Assembly: GCA_963422465.1 (NCBI GenBank) | Contig: OY730174.1 | Coordinates: 2,630,914 to 2,694,913, forward strand | Direction: 5' to 3' | Length of the DNA stretch: 64,000 nucleotides | Source of the DNA: Lichina pygmaea | Lineage: Eukaryota > Ascomycota > Lichinomycetes > Lichinales > Lichinaceae | Shown: positions 1-12,700 of the stretch, piece after piece | Numbering within the stretch: position 1 is the first letter of the stretch | How the letters are laid out: every line of letters starts with the position of its first letter | Notes under the pieces: generated by a model | The model's input: only the letters and a program-made list of their open reading frames with translations | Told to the model about the DNA's origin: nothing | The model's database searches: none | Position numbers and translations under genes: made by a program

Positions 1-1587
1 TTCTTCAACCAGGTCGACATTGTCCAGCACCTGCAGAGCGACGTCGCCTTCATCCAGGAGCTCTTTCAGGTCTTTGGCCTGGACGAGCACAACCCGCAGC
101 GGAAGAAGGACGGTGTGCTGTTCATCCAGCAGTGCTGCGCCGTGGCGAAGAACATTCAACTCCAGTCGCGCGCCGTGCTCTACAACCATTTCATCGACAA
201 CGACGTCTTCAAGGTCATCACCTACGCCCTGGCCCACAAGGACCCGTCCGTCAGGATCGCCGGCACCGATGTGCTGGTGGCCCTGCTCGACCACGACTCG
301 AGCTTGATGCGCGCTCTCATCTCCAACCAGATCGACGCCGGGTCCGTGCCTCTGACCGACGTTCTGGTCGACCTTCTCCTGAGCGAGCCCGACTTTGGAG
401 TCAAGGCCCAGATGTCCGACGCCATCAAGGTGCTGCTCGACCCGAACGCGAACGGCGCAGCGGCGGAAGCCCTCGCCAAGGCGGCCGCCAACGCCAATGC
501 CGGCACCGACGCCGCGGCCCGCGCGCGGGTCCACCCACCCCAGATCAGCCAGCAGACGGAGAGCTTCATCCAGTACTTCTACGACGCGTCGGCCAGGAGG
601 CTGTTTCGCCCCTTGGCCGAGCTGCAGCATCGAGATTCAGGTGAGCGTTCGAGGTCGCGACCGGCGGAGCAGGCTCGCGAGAGACGATTGACTCCGCCGC
701 AGTGTCGAATCTCACCCCGATCGAGGTCGCCCTGTACTCGCATCTGATCGAGCTCCTGAACTTCTTCGTCCGGCAGCATGTCTACCGGAGTAAATACTTC
801 ATCATCTCCAACAACCTGGCGTCGCGTGTCGCCCAGCTCATGTCGTGCCCGGAGAAGCACCTCAAGCTGAGTAAGTCTCTCGGATCGACAGCGGCGACGC
901 CCCGTCGATGCTGACCCGACCTCCGACAGCCGCTCTGAAATACTTCCGCACCTGCATCGGCATGCAGGACGAGTTTTACAACCGCCACCTCGTTCAGAAC
1001 CACCTGTTCTGGCCGATCATCAACCTCGTCCTCGAGACGATGCCCAGGAACAACCTGATCAACTCGGCCTGCCTCGAGCTGTTCGATTTCATCAAGCGGG
1101 TAGGCTGTCTCCTTCCGTGTCACGTCGACATCGCTTCGATGCCGGGTGAGGCGCCATCGCTCACGGCGGGTCTACCCCAGGAGAACTTCAAACCGCTCAT
1201 CGTCCACATCGTCGAAGAGTACCGCGAGAAGCTGGAACCGATCACGTATGTCGAGACCTTTCAGGAACTCATTCTACGCTACGACCAGATGCAAGGCTAC
1301 GGTGGCGTGGTCGGTCAAGTCCATCCGACCGATGCGCTGGGAGCAGGGTCCGATCGGATGCCTGTCGGCGGCAGGAGGTGGCAGGGCGTGCGGGAGATGG
1401 ATGCAGCCGAGGAGGAGTACTTCAACACCTCGGACGACGAAGAGAACGAGATCGGCACGCCAAGTGCGAGCGCGAGGATGATGGGGGTTGGATCCACGTC
1501 GAATGGCTCTCCGTCGTCTCATTCGGACAGGGCTGCCCTCGTTGATTATCCGGACGATGACGACGACGATGACGATGACGACGACGA

Positions 1588-1622
<35 letters not shown>

Positions 1623-1978
1623 ATGTCGATGATGTCGACGCGATGGGCCCAAAAACACTGGCCATGACGGTGGCCTCCGCTCGGCGACCTCGGCAGCAAA
1701 AGGCGCCACGCATGCATCCTCTCCGACAACACTCGCCTCGGGAAGGATTCCTTCGTCAGCCACAGTTGCAGCTGCAGCTACTGCAGCAACAGCAGCAACT
1801 ACAGCAACAGCAGCAACTACAGCAACGACGACCACCGACGCCGCCACCGCCGGAGCGCCTGTCCGAGAAACGCAGACGCGAAGAGGACGACGACGAAGAT
1901 GAGCTGGGAAAGCTGTCGGTCTCGAAGCGACGAAGCTCGATATCGAGCGTTAGCAGTACTGGTAGCAGTGCTGGCAGC

Positions 1979-2009
<31 letters not shown>

Positions 2010-2743
2010 GGCTCCGTCGAAAGAGGTCGTTCTTGCACGTCCGTCAACCGAACGTTGGAGGCGGCGGTCAAGCAATAGAGATTGCTGCTGCTGGAAGCGA
2101 GACAAGAGAAAGCCCAGTACAGACACCTCTGTCGGTGCGGCTCCCGCGAGGATCGCCAAGGACGGCAGGCGGTGACAACGGAAGCGTCGCGGTCAACACG
2201 GCGGGTACGAGACGAGCCAGTGGCGGCAGCTCTACCGGCGGCAAGAAAATCTCGATAAGCTTATCGTTGAAGGGAGCAGCGGCAGGCGGGCCTGTGGGGA
2301 GGAGCGGCAACACGCACGTTCCCGGCGACACGCACACCGGCGCCCAGTCCGCACCGCCACCAAACACCTCAAGAGCCACGTCGGCCGGCCCGGAGAAGCC
2401 ACGACTGTCGACATCCCACGACCGATCGGTAGGCACGATCACCAACACAAACGTCGACATGGACATGGACAGCGAGGAAAGCTCGACAACGGCGAGAAGG
2501 GCACGAGAAGCGTCGAGAGAGGACGGGCGGGGGGGATCCAACCCGACCACCCAGCCGGGAGGTGAAATGTCCGGTCACGACACAAACGCCTCCCGGACTA
2601 TGGCGCCGCAGAAGCAGCAGCATCAACCTCCCCAATCTCAGAGTAGTTTTGAGGACGACGACAACGAAGACGACGACAACGAAGGAGGAGAGCGGAATGA
2701 CGATGAAGGGGTCAGGAGGGCAGAGGAAGTGTCTTGGGATTGA
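1..2743 (+). CDS. PSY2: Protein phosphatase 4 regulatory subunit 3 (Psy2/SMEK), 3' part
   Basis: The 5' end lies outside the window. Proposed exons are <1-640, 703-870, 930-1099 and 1181-2743, giving 846 visible residues. The sequence starts inside the conserved SMK-1/armadillo-like domain (FFNQVDIVQHLQSD; later FVRQHVYRSKYFIISNN and FRTCIGMQDEFYN), which is characteristic of Psy2/SMEK. Family knowledge: this subunit directs the PP4 catalytic subunit to phospho-targets in DNA-damage recovery and nuclear signalling. The domain ends near base 1310. After it come a long low-complexity tail with a run of more than 20 Asp (about 1554-1625), Gln-rich and Gly-rich runs and basic KRRRE/RRKR patches that could be nuclear signals. 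An acidic C-terminal tail is usual for fungal Psy2. Junction phases agree at all three introns. The third intron (1100-1180) is 81 nt with no in-frame stop, so a retained form would still be open. Identity is firm; the tail reading is a single open frame. Confidence 0.93.
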
Positions 2744-3701
2744 TCGCAAGAGGTGGAAGATTGACGAACAAGGCTTGTCAGCGAAGAGCCCTTTGTCACG
2801 GAAGCATGCAAAGCATGGGCGTGGGCCCGGGCAACGGCATATCCGGACGCGTGTCGGAGAGTGCGCCGAGAGCCCCCTGACTTGCTCTCTCTGAACGCAG
2901 GGGATGGAAAGGGTACGGGGGGTCCCGGGACCACCGTAGCTTCCTTGCGCGAAATGCAGTGCCTTGACGGTAACTTTGAAAGGAGCGTTGCAACGCAGGA
3001 CTATGCAAGACCCTGTTGCCGTTACTATTGCTGCGGCCACGATTACTGCTGCCACTGTCGCTGGCTGCCATTGGTGTCCTTCTGTACCGTACATACATTC
3101 TATGCCTGTACGTACGGAGTACAGTACAGGGGTACTGTAGTCACCAGGGGGGGGGGGGGGGGGGGGCATGCCCGGGGCAGCAGATAGTCACGAGAGTCAC
3201 AGGATGATCGATCAACTACAGCTCTCACTGCCAGACCCCACTGACTGGAACATGTCCTTGCTCTATATTCTCTGTCCGACAGACCAAAAAGTCCTTGTTG
3301 TGCACAGCACAGCACAGCACAGCACAGCACAAGAGTATTGTACTGTATAGAATTTCTCCTCCACTTCAGACCTAGCTTTACGTACCGCTAGACCATGGTG
3401 GGAACACCGTGTAGCGATATAAAAAGGAAACCCTCACTCTTGGGCCCTGGAGCTGCAAGGTCAACTGAAGAGGCCAGGTCTCTGGGCTCCGGGACCCAAG
3501 GAGCAAAAAACTCCTCTTTGTCCCAACATGTCTCACTAGTAAACTGCCGAGTGAGATGAGCTGTAAAGACAAGGAAAGAGATCTGTAGCAGCAGCAGAGT
3601 CTTGAGATCTCTTGTTCAGGGAAGGCTGGAGTCACAGTTGAGAAGGCTGGGGGGAGCTGATGTTGGTGTTGGTGTTGGGGCTGGAGAGGGGGAGGGGCCC
3701 G

Positions 3702-3734
<33 letters not shown>

Positions 3735-5087
3735 GGGAGTCAGGAGCTAGTTGCCCGACCGGGCGCTTTAGTCAGTTAGATCCTGACTAGGCAGGCAGGT
3801 GCAGCTGCAACTCACTTATCTATCGTGAGTACGAAGATGTCGGGCACTAAGGCCAGACATACTGTAGTAGCCTTTTGACTCGGTTCCGCTCTAGTCTACC
3901 TCGTACGGCTGCGCGCGACAGGTGGGGGGGGGGGGGAGTGCCGGTGCTGGCACAACACAAGAGAAGTCTGTGCTTGCTTGTAGCTTGGAGTGGATAGAAA
4001 GATGATGATGGAGACGAAGTAAGTACTGACAGAAGTCATCTGTCTTTCTTCTTCTTCTACATATTTTTTATTTTCTTTCTGATCAATTACATCTTCTCTG
4101 GTTGTACGGTCCGTACTGTACGGTACCGTACAGAGGTACTCCGTACAGGAGACAGAAGTACAGAAGTACAGAAGTACATATGTAGAGTGCTAGGGCTCCA
4201 TGGTGTGGCCTCTGAGAAGTACCGCAGCCACCTACTTCTACCAGAGAGAAGAGAGAAAGAGTACTTGGTGTGTGTGATGTGTAAGGTGATTGATTTGGCC
4301 TAGCTAGGTGCCAGCTATATACCTGAGCTCACTGTATACTGTAGCTTCTTTCCAGCTAGCATAGCTACCTAGGCTAGGTACCCTAGCCACGTGATAGGGC
4401 GAGCGATAGAGTAAGTTATGTACGGAGTACGTATACTTTACTCCATTTACCTTCTCACTCGCACTCTGTGGTCTACCCCTGATTCCACACTTCCTGGTTG
4501 ATTGATTGATTGATATTACTCATCTGACGCATATTCACATACACACTCACACTCACACTCTCACATTTTTTTAAAACTTCCTATTGTATATCCTCTCTGC
4601 CCCTGCCCCTGCCCCTGCCCCTTGTGAGTCATGGCAGATGATGGATTCATGGATTCATGGATTCATGGATTCATGGATGGATGGATGGATGGATTGATCA
4701 ATAGATAGATCAATACACGGTTGGATCGGTCGATAGACAGACGGACAGATGCATCGATACACACGCACAGAGAGATGGATTCATCGACCAGACGCCATCA
4801 CTAGACAACAAGTCGGATGGATAGAGCAGGCAGTACCGAATGACAACAATCCTTTTCTTATAACGATAGTGCATGATACAAACAATACAGACAGACAGAC
4901 AGACGTAGACGAAGAAAGTCACGGACACAGACGCGGACACGGACACACATATATACCAAGTAGCCAGCCATGGCGCCAAAGCATATACCTTCCTTCTCCT
5001 TCTTCTTCTTCTTCTTCTTCTTCTTCTTCTTCCTCCCATCCATCCGGCTCATGCCTCCGGCTCACGCCTCCGGCTCACATCTCCGGC
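2744..5087. other. Intergenic region between convergent genes; G-runs and microsatellites
   Basis: No gene is seen between the PSY2 stop and the stop of the opposing nucleotidyltransferase gene. Visible content: runs of 20 G (3147-3166) and 30 G (3704-3733), a third G-run near 3925, a CAGCA tandem repeat near 3300-3330, GTAC-rich patches near 3100 and 4110-4170, a TGCCCC repeat near 4600-4620, a GGATTCAT/GGAT repeat at about 4641-4695, CAGA/GACA repeats near 4890, and a TTC run at about 5001-5034. Short reading frames here are low-complexity and look non-coding. The region must hold both 3' ends. Confidence 0.7.
3704..3733 (+). repeat. Poly-G tract of 30 G
   Basis: An uninterrupted run of about 30 G on the + strand, downstream of PSY2. 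A sister run of 20 G lies at 3147-3166. Such runs can form G-quadruplex structure in DNA or nascent RNA; any role here is inference. Run length may be affected by sequencing error. Confidence 0.85.
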
Positions 5088-6555
5088 TCATCCGCCTTTT
5101 CGCTCGGCTTCGTTCATCGGCATCGTCTCTCCCGCACCTGCAGATACCGCTGCGTGTCCGTGTACGACGGCGGCTGCGGCCGCAGGCACGACCCTCGTCT
5201 TGGAGCCTGCCGTCCACGGCGCCGCCTCCGCGCCTTGGCTCGACACGGTGACCCACGCTGCCGGCGTAGCAGGGGACGATGGCGATGCTGGCCCTGTCCC
5301 CTTCTTGCTCGTCGCCGCTGCTGCTCCGCCGCCGGCCTTGCCTGCAGTCAATCCACCCGTCGAACCACCGCCGGCGCCTCGTCGATGTTGCTTGCTCGTG
5401 GGTAGCTGCCAGCCGTTGGCCGTCGCCGCGTGCTCGCGCACATAGCCGTTGGGCTTGGCCGACAGGATTCCTCTTGCATCGGGGCCGTGCAGCGCCGACG
5501 CAGCAGACGTCGATGCGAACGCGGCCGGGATCGGCGGCGGTTGAGGTTCGCGACTCCGTACGACGTTGATCCTTGTCCTCGTCGGCGACAAGTACTCCTC
5601 CGGTCGTCTGGCCGGCGGCGACGAGCTTTTGTTCTCGATCACCGGAGACAGCGAGACCGGGACGGACCCAGACGTTGGCGTCTGCGGGGTTCGTGTTGGC
5701 TCCGTCTTCTCCAATGTCGTCTGCGGCCCGGGTGACGTTTCCACGGACAAAGCCGGCAATGGCGCTGCCGCCGCGGTCGAAGATGTTTCAAGAGCCCGCG
5801 CTTTGACGACATTCTGCTTGGCCCCACCATTCCCGAGGAATGGCAGTCGGTATGGTGACGACGCCCCGTTCGGCTGGACTGGCTTGACGCTTCCATCTGG
5901 CGGCGGCGAGGCGGCCGACCTCGCACCGTACCGCGGACTCGTCGTCGTTCGTCGCTGGTCGATTTCCGATGCGGCAGGCTGTACGAGCTCGCGCCCGACG
6001 GTGAAGACGCCACCGGCCGTCGCGGTCGTGCCTGCTTCGGGCCGATCCACTGATCGACGGCCTGCGTCGCTCGACTTGCGCGTGCTACCGTCCTCGTTGA
6101 CCGGCATCCACTGACCGTCACGGTCGACCTGTGGCGTCGATGACGATCCATCGACGATCAACGGCGGTTGATGCTCTGGTGGTGTCCGACTCGACTCGGC
6201 TTGGTCGTCCTCGCTTGTGGCTGGCGTCTCCGCCGCGGTCGATGCCAGACTTCGTGCCTCGCTCGCCGCATCCGGACCGACGTCCCCGAACATCGGACGC
6301 CCGTGAGCCTGTAGCCGCAGGTCGACGCCTTCGAACGTCGTCCGTTGCGGCGGTGCCGTGTATATCGCTGGTGGAGACAGGTCTCCGAAGGTCGGCACAG
6401 ATCGCAGGACCACGTCCTCAAAGGGCCTCAAGGTCGACGGTGAGCCGTCAACGTACCATCCGACGTACTCTTTCGGCGTGTCGTCGCTCCGGATCTCCTC
6501 GCTCTGGGTGGTGCTCAAGACCTGTCGAGCGTGGGATGCTCTCGACGCTTGGTAT

Positions 6556-6596
<41 letters not shown>

Positions 6597-7300
6597 GTGG
6601 TGGTTCTCGTCTCGGCCAGGTGGCTCGCGGCTACGATCGCTTGGCGGAATTCGAATGGTGTCGTTGCCGGTCGAATTGGCGGATGAGACGGCCTGCATGC
6701 GCAACGGAGAACGTAGAGGTCGGGCCGGCTGCGAATGTGACCGAGGGCCGGAGCTGTCGGAACCGTTGACCACCAACGGAACATGAGCACCGCGACGCGA
6801 CTCTTGCGGCTGTACGGGGACCGTGGACGGTGACGACGGGCTCGTGGTGACCCCTGGGCTCAGATACGGCTGCGCCGGAACGTACTGCAGGGGATAGAAG
6901 AACATCTGCGGCCGGAGAGGCGCCGTATGAGGGCCATGGTCGATGGAGGCGTTGACGCCCGGCACTACGCTGCCCAGGTGGGCCGGTGCCACACGGTGGG
7001 ACTTCCGCGTCGATCCGTCCCTTCGTGTTTGCGACGGCTGGTTATGCGCTTGTGCCTGGGCTTGGGCCTGCATCAGAGCCAACTCGTGTTTCTGTGCCTG
7101 CAGCACGCGGTACGACTGCTGCAGGTGCTCCTGGAGGTCGATCCCCCCGGCCGCCGCAGCTGCCGCCGTCGCTCGATAGGCGTCGTGGGCCGCCACGGTC
7201 AGCTGCGGATAGGCTAAAAAATTGGGCACCATGTTTCCAAAGGCGGCGCTGCTCGACGCTCGGCGTCCCCCATGAACGCCACGCTGGCCCTGCAGCGTCA

Positions 7301-7331
<31 letters not shown>

Positions 7332-9793
7332 GCCGGTGTTGTTGTTGCCGTTATTGTTGTTGTTGTTGTTGTTGCTGTGGTGATGGCGACCGCCTCTACC
7401 ATGGCCCCGTGGACCTCTTCCCGACTGCGAACTGCTCCGCGACAAGACAGGTCGAGGTTGAGGTGTCGGCTTCTCCCAAACGCGTTCCTCCTCCGGAGGG
7501 AAGACGTACTGCTCGCAGCAGGCCTCGAGGTTGACTTCCCCGGCGATCAGGGAGAAGGCTCGACGCAGCTCTATGTGCAGGCCGCGGAAGGACGCGTCGT
7601 CCGCCGTGTTCCCGAGGTTGCGATGGACGTTGAAGGGCTCCTCGACGCACATGCGATTGTTCTGCATCAGATGCCACCCCTTGTCCACCTTCGAGATCAG
7701 TCGGCCCTGCCGAACGGAGACCACGTCTCGGCCGTAGTCGACCTCCCAGCCGTAGTACCGGAAGAAGTGGAAGAGGAGCTCGCCGATGGTCTGTCGATTC
7801 GCCTCTCCATAACCCCTTAGGGAGTCCATGTCGTCGGCGAAGGCTGACTCGACCCCGTTGACGGCAGGCCGCTTCTGATGGGGTCGCTGGTGGAGCGACG
7901 GCAGCACGGGCGGTTCTCGCGTCTGGAGGAAGTTGAGGATGAGGCAGATCCAGGTGTATGAGCTGAGGGTGCCGCCAAAGGCTATCGACCCCGTGTCAGT
8001 ACTCGTACCGACGGCGAGGTGGGGGAAGAGTTCGTTCCGTGGCATTCAGAACGGAGGAGAAGGAGGAGGCCGCAAACTCACCCGCGTCGTTGAGCAGCCT
8101 CTGCTTGGTCCAATGCTTGACCACCATGGCCAGCGGGCGCACGCGCGGATCGATCTCGACGTACGTCTTGATCAGACGCGTGTTCTCCAACGCTAACGTG
8201 TTGTTGACGTTCATGTCGCACGCGAGCCGCAGTTCTGGATCCCACATCTTGACGATGGGGACCTTGGCGTTGGGCACGCATACGACCCGTTCCATCCCAT
8301 CTGCGCGCAACGGTCATCAGCGGCTTTGGATCGAGGTAGGTCCGGCGCAGGACAGACGAAAAAGGACACGGCCTCCTTACGATCGGCCAAGACCTTGGCG
8401 AGCAGGCACACCCGCTCGAGTTCCTTCATCGGCGTCACGATGCAGATGTCCACTGTCGCGCTCCTCCGCCGTCAGCAACGTGACACACGATCTAGACGGA
8501 AGAGGGGGGGGGGGGGGGGGTAAGGGACGAAAGCGGGCCGCGACAACGAGCCCGATGGAATGATCACTGACCGTCCGAATCGCTGGTGCAGAGAAGGTTG
8601 CCCGACGATCCGAACACGCGAACCTGGATGTCGCGACCGGGCCATTGCTCGTTCAGCAGGCGGTGAAGCTTCCCGACGAAGCTGGCCCTGCGTTCCTCGC
8701 TGTCGGCCGACGGTAATAATCGGTCGTACAGCTCTCTCATGTCACCGCTCAGCTTCCTCTCCTCGTCCGGCTCCAGGTGTTTCTTGACCCCGGCCGTCGA
8801 CCTGTCCAGAGAGTCGCCGCCGAGACTGTAGGGCATGCGCCGTCGGGGAAAGGCCATGCCGGTCTCGAACCGACAGCCGACCGGAAGCGGACGCAACGCG
8901 GGCAGGTGGCCGTTCGACTCGGAACGGACCGAGCGCGGCGAGTGGTTCGCATCCTCGCGCGGCGGAGGAGAAGGGGCACCGGTCGACAGCTTGCGTGGCC
9001 GTTGACGCGGCGTCGACGGCACGGAACTGGGGTGATGCGCGAGGGGCGGGGCCGGAGCGACCGGAGCGGCATGGGTGTGATATCGGTGGGGAGGAGGCGG
9101 AGGAGGCGGAGGCGGCGGGTTGCGTCGACGCTGATGTTGGTGCTGATGGTTGAACTGATGGCTGGGATGATGGTTCTCCGGCATGATCGGACGGACCGGC
9201 CATGCAGGAAAGCCCTCGAGGTCTCCAGCCGTCATCGGGGACCGGGCCACCGGGGTCTTGTCTTCCCGGCGCGCCGCATTGGAGCGTGGCTGACCGTTTC
9301 TGGGACCGCGGCCGGCGCCGCCGTCGTCGACGTCGGAGAGCCGTTCGGGTGACCGCACCCTAGGGCGACCGCGCCGCTGGGGAGAGCCGGACCGGGACGA
9401 CGGATGCGACGGACGGCCGTGGGTCGGGGGCGCGAACGTCGGTGTCAGCGGCAGCGTCGTCCCCGTCGTCGTCGGGGTCGGCATCAGGCTGGCCGGGCCC
9501 AGGTTGTTGGGGGACGGGGCGAGCGACCAGAAGGGCGAGTAGATCGGAACGAAGATGGGTTGCGGCTGTGGGTAGTTGACGGCCAGCGGCGGCCAGGGCG
9601 CGGCGGCGGCGGCGGCACCGGCGAAGGTGGATGCTGCCGCAGCGGCAGGGGTCGACGCGGTCGACGCGGTCGAGGATTGGCCGACGGACGACGAGTGGAC
9701 CGTGTTCCTCCTCTTGGACGCCTTGTGGTGCGTCTCGCCGCCACGGCCATGTTGATTGTGGCCGGAGCCGTCCTCGCCCGACTGGGCTCCCAT
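5088..9793 (-). CDS. Cid1-type non-canonical poly(A)/terminal uridylyltransferase, very large
   Basis: Proposed exons, in transcript order, are 9793-8572, 8452-8382, 8300-8082 and 7981-5088, about 1468 residues; exon 2 is best read as 8452-8381. The catalytic core has a GSSGNLLCTSDSDVDICIV motif. Its paired aspartates (about D407 and D409) are split by the first intron. A third likely metal Asp is about D460 (ACDMNVNN). The FGGTLSSYTWICLILNFLQ helix and a PAP-associated domain (NTADDASFRGLHIELRRAF) follow. Family knowledge: these enzymes add A or U to RNA 3' ends (Cid1, Trf4/5, cytoplasmic PAPs). The usual fungal core is only 350-450 residues; here about 390 disordered residues precede it and about 700 follow, with poly-Asn, poly-Gly, Gln/His and Pro runs. 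The chosen start (MGAQSGEDGSGHN) is the first Met after a frame that looks like translated leader. Introns are 119, 80 and 100 nt; the last has a CTGAC branch site. Whether the enzyme adds A or U cannot be told. Confidence 0.88.
7300..7375 (-). repeat. TTG/CAA triplet repeat coding poly-Asn
   Basis: A nearly pure run of TTG on the + strand, read as AAC on the minus strand. It encodes two poly-Asn blocks in the tail of the Cid1-type protein, shortly after the PAP-associated domain. A GCC run at about 6553-6594 similarly encodes poly-Gly in the same tail. Confidence 0.85.
8504..8520 (+). repeat. Poly-G tract inside an intron
   Basis: A run of 17 G on the + strand lies within the first intron of the Cid1-type gene, so the transcript carries poly-C between the 5' splice site and the branch region. 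Confidence 0.8.
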
Positions 9794-12700
9794 TGGCGCG
9801 GACCGAAGCTCGGAGGCGCCGGGCGGATCAACGACGCCGCCGCCGGACAGCGAACGAAAGCGACGCCCGTCAGGATCGGCGCCAGACCATGCGTGTATGC
9901 TCGACGGCCAAGCCGCAGTTCCGCCGAAGTAGAGGGAGAGGCGAGGCTCGAAGGGGACAACGACGCCGAAGGGTCCTGCGGGAAGCCGTCGCAAGCTCGT
10001 TCGAGTTCGGGTCAGGATATTCGTCCCCGGTCTGGATGGAGCCGCAACGCCGTTCGTGGAAACGGCCCGGGCGCCGAGTCTATAGAGCGACGATGACGAT
10101 GGCTTTGACGAGCGATGGTAGCGAGGGTGGCGGCTGGCGATGGTGGTGACGATGACGACGTTGGTGGTGGTGGTGGTGGTGGTGGTGGTGGTGGTGGTAA
10201 CGATGACGACGAGGACGAGGATGACTATGAGGGTGACGAAGGAGTACCGACGTCGTCGATGTCGCTGCGGCAGCGACGGCCAAGACCACCGCCGTCGGCT
10301 ACGAACGCCACCACTTGGCCTGATATCGATGGCAGTCCGACAGAGACGGGTTCCCGGCGACGAAGGGACAGCTCGACGTCGAGTCCAATCCGACGATGCC
10401 GCGAGTCCCGGTCCCGGTCGAGTGGAGGCTGGGCCGTCAAGGCGAGGCGGGCAGCCAGAGGGCCAGAGGACAACGCGTCTTGCGGAACTGTAGGCTGAAG
10501 AGGGATGTCGAGATGTTGGACGCAGACGATGGACGGAACGACGACGTGTCGAGCGGTGTCTGCCTCTCGACCGCACGTCCGCTCCGTCCGCTGCTCCGTT
10601 CGGTCGTTCGGTTGTTCTGTCCGACCCACCTGTTGCCGCTCTGACGGGCGACTCTTTGGCGATCTCGGCTTTCTTCCCGCAACGTCCCTTCCTCGGCGGA
10701 GGCGGCGATGGGCCTTCCTGCGCTGCTCAGCTCTCGCTCCTTCCCCTCGATCGGGCTCGACGGTTGAGGCTCAGGTCCGGTGGTCGTTCGTGCTCTTCTG
10801 CGTCCGCTCTCTCTCTCTCTCTCTCGATGCCGTGTCGAAAGGTACTGTAGTCGAAACGCCTCCACCGCTCTGATCCTCTCCCGTTCGGGCAAATGCCTTT
10901 GTTGTCGTCCGGGAAATCGCGGGCGGCGAACGACAAGCTTGACCCAAACAAACAGCGTCGTCGGTGGTGGGTGTCGTGAGTCTATCGTGCCTGGCCTAGC
11001 AACAGCGGTGATCGTGGTCGTGATCGTGGTCGCCGTCGTGGTCGCCGTCGTAGCCGCAGCGGCCGTCGTTTCCTGGCGGTAAGCCGAGCGAGAGTGGTGG
11101 CTGCCACAACTCGACGGTGCCGACAATCGAAAGGGCCCAAGCACGACGAGAAGAGCTCTGTCGGTCGAGGGACGTTGGAGCCAGGAATGACGGCAACTAT
11201 GGCGGAGACCGGCCGAGATGCGGAGAACCCGACCCACACACACCCACATCCACATCCACATCCAAATCCACTTCCACTTCCACTTCCACTTCCACTCACT
11301 CGCACTCGCACTCACACTCACACACGGACTGTTGCACCAATCTGCCGTGACTCTCTCCGCTTTAATTTTCGGGTCGAAGAATGTCTTTTACTCTTTTGTT
11401 TCCGCTCCGAGATCTCGGCCTTTGTCACGGCTACGGTAGTACGCATCCACCGTGCGAAGAATGCAACGTCGATGGAACGTTCGACGCCGTTGCCATTGTT
11501 GCCGTCTTACCGGTGCGGTCCTACTCCACCGGGACCTCTACCCGGGCACTCTGAGATGGCCGCTGTCAACTCCTCTATGGGTGTACGGGTGAGGTACGGC
11601 CGTCGACGGTGTCAGGCACCAGGGGCAAGTGCGACGGCGCCGGACCGGATCGTCGTCAGGGCGTCGACCGGCCGGTCGTATCGGCGAGAGGTGGATCCGC
11701 GGCCCCCCCCCCCCCCGGGGCTACATATATCCTCCAAGGCCAGTCGCGACCGACTCGGTGATGGGTGACAGCTCCGGCAACTGCTACTACCTCGTACCGG
11801 ATGGGCCTGACCTCATCGACCGTTGGCAGGAATAGCGTGCGACAGTCCACTGCCCCCATCCAGAAGTGATTCCATCCGGATTCGAGCGCGCATGCGCATC
11901 GAAGCCTTCAGCTCCGGGCGTACTTCCGTACGTATGTACGTATGTACGGAGTACATCACCGGCTCTTCGCGCACGAAATGCGCCGAAGGCCTCGGATTGG
12001 GACGACCGGGTCGGCCTCTGACTCAGCAGCCTCAGCTCACCCTCAGCTCGACGGGGACTCGCCCAGCCCGCACAGCGGTACTCCGTAGATTACCGTGATT
12101 ACGTAACTTGATCTGCGCTTCGGCAGAAATCTCTCGTCCCGTACCCTCCGTACCGAGGTACCTTGGCCGGTATCATGACTCTTGTAGTACCGCCACGATC
12201 CGGCAGGATCTTCCAGAAGTTTTCTCCAGCACCGCGGTCCGGCGTTCTCGCACGCCTTGTACGTAGTACGGTTACGTGCCGAGACCGAGTGGCGATCCGG
12301 CCAAAAACATGTTTCATGCCATTCGACAAAAGATTCAGCTCGATCTGGCATTCCCCCAGCCTAAGACGCTAAGTTATGACGGTGCGAACCTGACACATTC
12401 GTACAAGGGCTTTTCATCTGACCGGAGACCGAGCCCTGTACCCCCACAACCGACAGCCAAGGAGTTTCTTGGTAGACTCTGCCTCTATGACGTTGGCACC
12501 CGAATCGGCGACGGAGGAACCTTTTTTTAGGACCGGCGGACTCACTCAACTAACCCAGGTGCTGCAAGAACGGATCGTGTCTCTCCCCCCTCGACATCCA
12601 TGACCCCTACGAGCTGGTGCTCGGCCCTGTCTTGCCTGACGTGTCCAGATCTGTCTGTCACCTGATCGGAAGAGCTTCTGGGAGGGGTCGGTCCAATATA

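Noticed and set aside
9794-10576. N-terminal extension of the Cid1-type protein up to 10576
   Set aside because: The extension contains poly-Thr/Val from a GT-type repeat and Arg/Ser-rich noise; MGAQSGEDG at 9793 is the first sensible Met.
10437-11321. Minus-strand frame of almost 300 codons upstream of the Cid1-type gene
   Set aside because: The translation is tandem-repeat derived (EWKWKWKW, TTTATTIT) with no domain, and its composition matches leader or intergenic DNA.
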